Source: Sciurus carolinensis (lineage: Eukaryota; Chordata; Mammalia; Rodentia; Sciuridae). From it: a DNA stretch of 64,000 nt. The stretch lies in NCBI RefSeq assembly GCF_902686445.1, contig NC_062214.1, positions 51,371,177-51,435,176 on the forward strand, written 5' to 3'. Position numbers and translations under genes: made by a program. The notes beneath the pieces were generated by a model, which ran no database searches, was not told the DNA's origin, and saw nothing but the letters and a program-made list of their open reading frames with translations. Shown piece after piece: positions 56,264-64,000 of the stretch (position 1 is the stretch's first letter; each line of letters starts with the position of its first letter).

Positions 56264-56468
56264 CTTTTTCTTTCTTTCTTTTTTTTTTTTTTCATGTTTT
56301 GTTACTGGGGATTGAACCCAGAGGTGCTTAACCACTGAGCCACAACCCCAGCCCTTTTTGTTTTTTATTTCAAAACAGGGTCTCACTAAGTTGCAGAGGC
56401 TGACCTCAAACTTGAAATCCTCTTGCCTCAGCCTTCTGAGATTATAGGCATGAGTCACTATGCCCAGC
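56264..56468 (-). mobile_element. B1-dID SINE with perfect 15-bp TSD, minus strand
   Basis: Minus strand from 56468: gctgggcatagtgactcatg (B1 half), ggcaagaggatttcaagtttg, the ID half gggctggggttgtggctcag (about 56355-56336), then the ggttcaatccccagtaac B box and a purine-rich tail at 56264-56292. The perfect TSD shows endonuclease-dependent L1-mediated insertion, and that the copy is fairly recent. Confidence 0.95.
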
Positions 56469-56483
56469 TATTTAATATATTTC
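56469..56483. repeat. TSD of B1-dID SINE (right)
   Basis: tatttaatatatttc. Confidence 0.95.
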
Positions 56484-57689
56484 TATTGAATTTCATTACA
56501 CGAGTTCAGCATTTATTATTATCTATTCTAACAATCTCTTGAACATTTATGTATCACCAATAATTGTTAAAATTTTGTTTATTTTAATTAAATGTTAATA
56601 AGACTTTTTTTTTCAAATTAGAGGATTATCGTCACAAACAATTAGTTGGGTTCATCCCCCCAAAATTGTACATGCATGGAATCTGACCCATTCCATTTTA
56701 TCACTGATATTTTTACATGCCAAACTCTAGTGAAGATATTGATAGACACCAATTTGAGCACATCTTTAATTATTCACTTTTAATTGATGACGAGAACCTT
56801 AATCGTTGGGTCTTAGGATGTTAGTATTTTCAGAGGTCTGGGTCTCCATTGCCAAGTTGAACTCTGGGAAGGTTGTATCGTTGGTGTGTTACCAGGTAGT
56901 GTGTGACCATACCCAGTTCTCCTCCATTCTCTTCCCAATTCGATTTATAAACAGAGCATGATCCCACTCAGAATTTGAAAAGATTATATGAATAAAGTTT
57001 ACTAAATAAGACTTAAGTTCATCTGAAGTGTAAGCATATACCAATGTCCATGACAATATAAGACCTTGCTGGATGTTCCAGTTCATCACCAACTTCCACA
57101 ATCTGAACAGCTAAGCACCAGAACTAACTGATCAGAAGAGAAATTCTAAAAATCAGATGTATATGTGTGTGTGCTTTTGTGTGTATGTGCACAAAATACA
57201 GTGCATGCTTTCCTTGGAACTTCATATTTGTGGGACAAAGATGGATCAGTTAAAAAGTCAGGTGGGGACAATAAGGGGAACAATTAAGCAAGATCTCATC
57301 TGAACCTCAAAGCAAAACAAAATGTCTACAATTAAAAATAAAGTTTTGACAAAAACATAAGACAGAGGTTAATGTAATTATTATGTTGAAATGTCATTTC
57401 TTCTTAAGAATGGCATTGAAGCCAGAAATTAAAAACATTAAATTAAATTAATTGATAGATTTGTATTTTATAAGTGTTTAAAGAACCATAAAGTAAACTT
57501 AAAACAGTTGAAAAAAATATATATACATATATTTGTCAAATATATGGCAAAGATTCAGGATACATAATGTACTAAAATCTTACACAAATTAATAAAGGAA
57601 ACACAAAAATATTGTCAAATAACAAATGATAAATTTGCAAATAAAAATGACTTCTCAAACATTAAGAAATTAAAGATTATGTTTTTTAT
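56484..57689. other. Unassigned AT-rich DNA
   Basis: No gene or named repeat; a weak GT-rich patch at 57165-57190. Confidence 0.4.
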
Positions 57690-58220
57690 GTGTAACAAAT
57701 TTCTTTGTCAAGTTTGTTGTAAATGTTTTTATGTTCCATTTCTTAATTCCCATAATTTTTTGTATAATTAGTTTTGTAAGTGTAATTCACCAAGTTTTAA
57801 TTAATAAATACTATCATTTCTGGAGATCTGATGGTCAATTTGATTTTATGAAAAGTTTTGAGAATATTTTGCTTTGTATAGGTTCTATAATTTACTTTTT
57901 GTAATTTAACTCTCACATTTGGAATTTATTTTGTATGTTATGAGATGTGGAGCTAATTTTATTACAGATTTAATAGTTCTAAAATATGATACTATTTATT
58001 CTTTCTCTAAATTTTGATGATACATTAATAGACATTCATTTATTCATTCAACATAATTTATTAAGACTTCTGGTGAATTATTTTATTATTGTGAAAATTT
58101 TAATTATTACTGATTTAGAGCAGGTTTTTGAATTTAGTAGTACTATCTATCTCAAATCTACCTCGTTTTTTAAGTGTATTTATGTTTACTTTGTTTTCCT
58201 AAATCAATTTTGTAAATTTT
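57690..58220 (-). mobile_element. Possible ancient L1 ORF2, minus strand
   Basis: T-rich plus strand with antisense ORF2-like order: gtatgttatgagatgtggagc (57933), a gatactatttattctttctc block (57988) and gtttactttgttttcctaaat (58183). Very decayed. Confidence 0.35.
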
Positions 58221-61200
58221 TGAAAGGTCCTGATATAGGTGTAGATGTAATGATTTAAGTGTAGATATGTGCATATACCTATAGTGTATTTGTAAACTGA
58301 ATGAATGATTCAATAGGAAGAAACTGGTTAAAATTCCAAAAACGTAGGGTAAAATGTACTTGTGAATGTTGCAGGTAGAATCAAGGGGTCAGCCTTGGAG
58401 AATATGCATAAGATAGTTTCTGCAATAGGAGAGGAGGTAAGGAAGGAAGGAAACCGAGACAGGTCATTGCCAAAGGAGGAAGTGGAGGGGGACCAACTTC
58501 TGAGAGGGCACCCTTCCCAGGGAACCAGGAGATGGGGTGTATAACAGAATACAAAAGATCTTGGTTCCCCAGGAGAGATTTCTAAAAGAAATGGTGTCAC
58601 AAGAGGGAAATTTTGCAGAGAGTTAGAAGTGTTTAGGTGGGGGGTCTGGTAAGTAGGGAGAAAACAATAGTCTTTTTTGCAAAGAATCCACACCTGAAAG
58701 GAGTTAGCAAGCACAGAGTGGTATTTGAGAGACGCTGGAGATTATTCCACAGGGAGATAGTATGACCTTGATTTTACAGTTACATAACATTTCAATAATG
58801 CATGTGCTTGCTGCACTCTAAGAACAAAAATTCCTTTTTTCTAACATAAACGTATGAGTGCTGGCTACCGCACACCATTTTCTGGAATGTCTTTGGCTTC
58901 TAATGAACATAGCCCAAGGGAAGATGTAGGCTAGATGCTGAGATTGCCAGGGGAGTTTTATTCTCACTTGGAGTGGAATTCTACAAGCGAAAGTAGAGAA
59001 AAAGAGGTCAGGGGACAGTGGAAAACAAATGGACATTTTAACAGACTTGGGCTTAATTTACAGAATCTGTTCAAAAGCATAATTTCATACATCTCCATAA
59101 TATCCTTAGGAGCAGGAAATTGTTGTTACCACCTGAACTTGACTGAGAGATAAAAGTGGGCCACTGAGATCAGAACCTCTCTTCTAAGAGGTGGGGATGG
59201 GTTACAATGGTCAGGAATATACAACAAGATGGTTCAGTAGCATCAGAGGTCTACATAGTCTTAAAGAGAGGGGATATGATTTAAATAAAATAAACTATCA
59301 TCATAGACACAGGAAAGTAAGATGTTTTACCAATTCAATTGTTTTGATTGCCCTCATTGAATTGCATCAATTTATTTGCACGTGTTGACAGAGACCCAGC
59401 AAAGAGCTCTAACCGACAGCCAGCATAGCCTCATCTCAGAATGAAAGAAAGTTTTAGCTTATGGCTTTGTGCCTGGGGAGGAAACGTGAATCCCTGTTCA
59501 GAAGAAGATGTGCTTCACCCAGCGACAGGAGCTGCTTTGGAGCTTGTTATTCAAATTTGGCAGGATGGAAGATGGTCTGGCGAAGGGACCAGGTTTTAGA
59601 TGAAAGAGCCAATGGTCAAGTGATTGGAGATGGGAGAATGCAATGTGCTTTGGGCAGAAGCCCTGGAGGCAGCTTCTCTGCAATGGGTTGTCCCATGGCC
59701 CTGCGCCCATCATAACAATGATGGAAAGCTGCCAAGAGCATCACAGCAGCCCCGCTTGCTCATACAGTCTGGCTTGTGTGTATTCACCACAGAGCATTCA
59801 CCCTGATCTCCACAATGGGGAGAAAAAACCCACATTAAACACCTTTATGAAGGAAGACTCTTAGCACTTCTGCAATCGAGCAACAGTATTTAACATGTGC
59901 TCCCAAAATTCGATTTGGAAATTTAACCTTTCATGATGCAGGAAAATGTGAGTCTCTTTATCACCACCCCCAAAACCCAAAGGCTTCAGTGTCAGGCATT
60001 GGCAGCTTTCCCAAAGCACTGGAATATTTTCCCCCTAAGAAAAGCACAGCTGAGATTTTAACCGTATAATAGCTGGGGAGGCCACAATAAGAAATGGAGA
60101 AGGTTTGGTTCTTTTGAAGAATGAGTAGGTTTTCCTTTATGTCTTTTTCCTCTTTGTTCTTACCACCTCCCCACCCCCACAACAGCACTGATGTAGCACT
60201 CCAGCTATTTGGCAAGCCAAACTGCATCCCTAGGGTGACAGTTACTGAAGTGTTTTGCCCATAATTAGCACCCAATAAAGTATTGACTGGTTGACCAGGT
60301 TATTACATTTTGAGCTTTTTTTTGTTATCCTTTTTTTTTTTTTTCACTAAGCAAACTTATCGCAGATCCAACATCATAGTAGGTAAACAGGTCAACATTA
60401 AGGACCGATTGACTCTTGTGTTTGTGCAGGTTTATTCCCTTTATGAGGCATACCCATTGTCACCTAATACCTTATTCCATACACACAACAACTCTCTAAA
60501 CTATATTACTCAGCAGGCTTTATTGTAAAATTCCAGATTGTAAATATTTTAGGTTTTGTGCGCCATTGGTCTGTTTCAAACTATTCAATTCCACCACTGT
60601 CTTGTGAAGGCAGCCCTAGATGTTACCATTAATGAATGGATGTCTACTGTGTCCCAATAAACCTTTATTTATAAAAACGGGTGGCAAGTTGCATTTGACC
60701 CATGAGTCATCGAATATTGATGGCCTGACATTGCCCATTAAGAATACAATGCCTACGAAAATGATGTCTGGTTTCTTTGTTTTATTCTACCTACAATCCA
60801 ACTTATTTTTTAAAAAATATTTTTGTTGTTGTTCTTTGCTTTTGCTGCTGCTAATTTTGGACTCAACTATAATAACTCATGATTATCAACATTGGGTAAT
60901 CATAGTTAACTTAACCCCACTCTGTGTAGATCTAGATTTTTACCCTCCTAAATCCTTGCCCATTGTGCTAGTGGAAGTGATTGATCCAAGAAATAAAATA
61001 AAGAAGGTGCAGCATTGCTCATAGTGCCTAAACCAAATGATGTTGTTAAGGACTGTGAATGATAGAATAGCAGTTCTTCTTGCTGAACGCCGTATGTGCC
61101 AAAGTCCATGCTGTGCCCATTGGATCTACTAACATCATTGCTCATTCAGCTCTGCCAGGCAGCAACTCTCCTTTCATTTCAAACAAGCTCCTCAAGGTCA

Positions 61201-61329
61201 ACCACAAAGTCACATGCAGTTGCACAGGACCCCATTCTCAGAAGGAGCCCTGGTATGCTTAAGTTAGTGCTATTTCCACCTTGAATTTTTAATGAGTTTT
61301 GAACAAAGAGCTCGGCATTTCTACTGGGT
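58221..61329. other. Unassigned, mostly single-copy-looking DNA
   Basis: The longest stretch without a named repeat. It has T runs near 60330-60343 and several open frames up to 134 codons (plus 60620-61024; minus 58328-58714 of 128 codons) without recognisable domains. The sequence near 60650-60720 (tgtcccaataaacctttatt, gacccatgagtcatcg) resembles the end of a conserved mammalian DNA-transposon fossil, but I cannot name it. Confidence 0.35.
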
Positions 61330-61420
61330 TCTGCTAATTATGTAGCCCATTCTGGCCACACAGCCAGGAAGAGTGAAGCTGGGATTCAAACCCAACTCTG
61401 ATTCCAACCTGTTTGACTTT
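61330..61420 (-). repeat. Possible MIR, minus strand
   Basis: cacacagccaggaagagtg, gctgggattcaaacccaac and gattccaacctg resemble the antisense 5' half of MIR. Confidence 0.4.
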
Positions 61421-61704
61421 TTCACAAATCTTTGTGTTCTGCTCACCATTGACTCCCAAGTGATTGACTGAGTAAAGATTTTTGTGTTCATCATTAGGTT
61501 GTCTATCACTGGAATGATAAATTTGCAGGGAAGAAATATGAATATACTCAAGGGACTATATCTATGTGACCTAAATAAAAAATGCAAAACTCAATACAAA
61601 ATATTTTGGAATTACGTGGTTCAAAAAGTCATAAGAATAGACCTTACATACAAATAGTGAGTTGACTTCTATTTTGTGATGGACTCCTTCCAATATCCTT
61701 GTAA

Positions 61705-61800
61705 ATGTATAATTATGATATTGTTTCAAGTGAGAAAACTGAGGCCCAGAAAACATTAATTTGTAAAAGGGCAACAGCAAAACAAGATGCAGATCCAATT
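61705..61800 (-). repeat. Possible MIR, minus strand
   Basis: gtgagaaaactgaggcccag (61730) is the antisense MIR core; the rest is diverged. Confidence 0.45.
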
Positions 61801-62444
61801 TTTCTCTCTCAAAACAAAAAAAGAACCTCTTTTTCAGGTCTCATCTTACTACTTAGCTCTATAAATGATTCTTGGAATGGTATATAATTATTTCCAGGTA
61901 TAAATACTCACACTAATTCTGCCAACAAAGAGTTAAAGACAAGAAAAAGTGTGCCATTTTCTTTTTAAAAAGAGTTCTTCTTCTCCCTTGATCTGGTAGA
62001 GTAGATGTTGTGGCTTTTGGTTCACTGGATGTCTCTGGGAAAGGCTCAACCAGAAAAGCTATATGTGGACTCCAAAGGAGATGTTCAGTGGGGACCCTCG
62101 TAAATATATTTTTTTCCTGGAAAACACCCACTCTGATGTGGCTTTACATGTTTTATAGTGCTGCCTCAGCAACAATGAGAAAAGCCTGCTGCCCCCACAT
62201 TCATGGCATGGATTTTAGGTCCATCAATCATAGGGAAAAAATTATTTCAATAAACCCTTTCCAGAAATTGAAGCAAGCCTAGGGTGCACTTGAGAAGTTT
62301 ATAATCCAGAAGCCACAGCTTGCCAACTTGTGAAAAGTAAATTCTAGGTGCCAAATATGATGGCTGCCTTCTCCCTGGGGTGTTGAAGAATTTGCCAGGT
62401 GAATTAGGAAGGCTGGGCCTGGGAGAGCAGCAGCCATGATGTGG
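61801..62444. other. Unassigned DNA
   Basis: Nothing recognised. Confidence 0.4.
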
Positions 62445-62600
62445 GGCCCTGGCTCTACGGCTCACTCGCAGTGGGATTTGGAGCAAGTTACCTTCCTTAT
62501 GTGGTACTTTAGTTTGTTCAACTAAAACAGTGCTGATAATAACAATTATCTTCTTTTGTTGTTGGTATAAAACAAATGATAGTAATGTATGAAAGTAAAG
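62445..62600 (+). repeat. MIR SINE, plus strand
   Basis: ggctctacggctcactcgc, gatttggagcaagttacc (62474), a ctttagtttgttcaac stretch and ctgataataacaattatc (62532) follow MIR order. Confidence 0.55.
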
Positions 62601-62734
62601 CATAAACGTTAGTTAAAGAAAATCCCCAGAGAGTAAACTATAATAGCAACAAAAACGTTGGTATGGAATTTGAGTCTCCAGATCCTAGAAATGACCACAT
62701 TAAGACTGCAGGATAACTGCAAGAAAATTGTAGT

Positions 62735-63180
62735 ATAGAATTAAAGTCCTCTGGGTCCCAGCCAGAAAGATATGGCACAGTCCAGAAGAGGCAGTTGAGA
62801 GAGTTTAATGAAGGGTCTATTTACAAGGATATGAGTAGGTTATGGAGACCAACAGAAGACGGTTAATTGTCCTCAGGTTTTCAACTACCTGGAAGTTTCT
62901 CTGTCAAGACCTGAAAAGAGTGATTGATAGCTATAGGAGAGGGCTTTACATAGAGCATAGTTGCTGCCAAACTGAGGGCAAGGGGAATGAAGATCAGTTC
63001 CGGTACTCACCACACGTTCTTCTCACTACTTCCTGCCAGTGCATCCCAGGGGTGGAACCCACTCTCAAGTCAGGGAGGAATGGAACCCACTGATGTGACT
63101 TCTAAGGGGCACAAAACGGGGTGGAGAAGGTTAGGGAGTGAACGTGGAGATGCACACAGAAAATATCAGACATAAGAGAC
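62735..63180. repeat. Ancient interspersed repeat, class not resolved
   Basis: ttgagagagtttaatgaagg (62796), ctatttacaaggatatgag (62818), a cttcctgccagtgcatccc block (63029) and aaggggcacaaaacggggtgg (63103) recall a widespread eutherian repeat. I cannot name its class, and the ends are uncertain. Confidence 0.35.
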
Positions 63181-63185
63181 ATCAA

Positions 63186-63354
63186 AAGGCAGTGATTTTC
63201 AAATCTGGCTGATGCCTCAACTCATCTGGGGATCAATATACATACTGTCTATACATATATCCAGCCTCATCCTTAGATGTGCTAATTTAGAAGGTCTGGC
63301 ACCAGTTTCTCCATTGATGTTGATAGGCATACAGATTTGGGAACCTCTGAAAGA
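63186..63354 (+). mobile_element. Possible MER5-like hAT element
   Basis: cagtgattttcaaatctgg start (63191), a middle with ctaatttagaaggtctggc (63284) and gcatacagatttgggaacc near the end resemble MER5-type elements. The right terminal repeat and TSD are not clear. Confidence 0.4.
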
Positions 63355-63858
63355 TGTTCTTAGAAAAAGCTTCCAATCCCAGCATGTAATGGATCTGCAG
63401 CAACACATGTGCTGCAAAGATTGATCTCTTGAAGTGCTTGCCCACCCGCCTCCCACCCAGTTCAAAACAACCAGTACTGATTGAACATCTGCAACACGCA
63501 CACACTGTGGTGGGCATTTTTGCATGGAATTTTCTTTCCATCTTCCACAAATACATAGGAGACAGGGTCCACTGTACTCAAGGGTCCTTCATTCTAGTGA
63601 GAAAACATGATTCTGCTAGAATAAAAGACTTTCATAAAACTTCAAAGCAGTAAGAGGGGAACTAGGGCAAGAGAAAAGTTGGTAAGAGCCAAATAGGAGA
63701 AATTCCACTGTGGGAGAGGGGTCAGAGGAAGAAAGCAGCAGCCCTTCTGCATCTTCACAACAGTCAGTGAGCTGGCTGACTCCTGGCTATTCCATTCTGC
63801 AGGTCGGCAGTCCCTCAGTTGTTCCTTCCTCTATTAAAAGTATTAAAAATTATATTTA
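63355..63858. other. Unassigned DNA
   Basis: Overlapping open frames of 74-102 codons on both strands (63217-63653) without recognisable motifs. Confidence 0.4.
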
Positions 63859-64000
63859 TCTGGGCATGTCTGTAACCCCAGAGACTTGGGAGGCTGAGGC
63901 AGGAGGATCATAAGTTCAAGCCCAGCCCAGGCAACTATGAGACCCTGTCTCAGGATAAAATTTAAACAAAGATTGGGAATGTGGCTCAGAGGTAGAGCAC
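63859..64000 (+). mobile_element. B1-dID SINE, plus strand, cut by the window end
   Basis: tctgggcatgtctgtaacccc (B1 half with a short deletion after the first box), cttgggaggctgaggcagg (63887), ggatcataagttcaagccc, gagaccctgtctcagg, then the ID half gattgggaatgtggctcag (63972) up to the A box and the last base. The B box and tail lie beyond the window. Confidence 0.9.

Noticed and set aside
58328..58714. 128-codon open frame, minus strand
   Set aside because: No recognisable domain, and the plus strand is purine-rich; likely chance.
60620..61024. 134-codon open frame, plus strand
   Set aside because: Hydrophobic, low-complexity character typical of T-rich DNA; no domain or repeat homology.
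62247..62603. 118-codon open frame, minus strand
   Set aside because: Overlaps a plus-strand MIR; not a gene.
1..64000. CRISPR array, operon, bacterial promoter or phage features
   Set aside because: The SINE, LINE and LTR content shows mammalian nuclear DNA; there are no spaced direct repeats or gene-dense layout.

Overview
The window looks like a stretch of rodent nuclear genome, most likely from a squirrel-family animal (ground squirrel, marmot or tree squirrel). This rests on my recollection of repeat families, not on a search. Several SINEs join a 7SL/B1-like half to a tRNA/ID-like half, the arrangement I associate with squirrels. Recent L1 tails share a 3' UTR type seen in the same group. 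Deep eutherian fossils (MIR, L2, L1M, hAT-Charlie, Tigger/MER2, MaLR and MLT2 LTRs) lie underneath. The DNA is AT-rich, with no CpG island, no long open frame and no convincing exon. I therefore call no functional protein-coding gene. The window reads as intergenic or intronic DNA built mainly from retroelements.

Layout. 0-8 kb: two L1 insertions, each with a 5' inversion (twin priming) and each bounded by its own target-site duplication (TSD). They share the interval with an MaLR LTR expanded by a (CT)n(CA)n tract, an old L1, an L2 and a full-length U6 snRNA retropseudogene. 8-10.8 kb: mostly unassigned. 10.8-19.6 kb: a nested stack. An ancient minus-strand L1 (10857-17174) is interrupted by a solo ERV LTR, an MaLR LTR, a second old L1 and a young L1. 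It is followed by an MaLR LTR that carries another solo ERV LTR, then a young L1, then a SINE whose tail has become a (TTC)n(TCC)n(TTC)n tract. 19.6-38 kb: sparse MIR and L1M, two LTRs of one MaLR-like family 230 bp apart, a hAT element and an L1 ORF2 fragment. 38-50 kb: a further LTR of that family with perfect TSDs, a hAT element with 8-bp TSDs, two L2 pieces, L1M and MIR fragments, an MaLR-type LTR and a Tigger/MER2 element. 50-64 kb: an MLT2-type LTR, B1-dID SINEs (one with 15-bp TSDs, one cut by the window edge), another LTR with perfect TSDs, a duplicated (CT)n block and long stretches I cannot assign.

No genes work together here as a pathway. The biology is mobile-element history: L1 machinery has mobilised L1, SINEs and U6 RNA, and ERVL/ERV LTRs have integrated and recombined to solo form. 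The most informative observations are the two twin-priming L1s 3 kb apart, the order of events readable in the nested stack, and the precise TSDs. Element boundaries without a TSD are approximate. I found no undescribed gene system.
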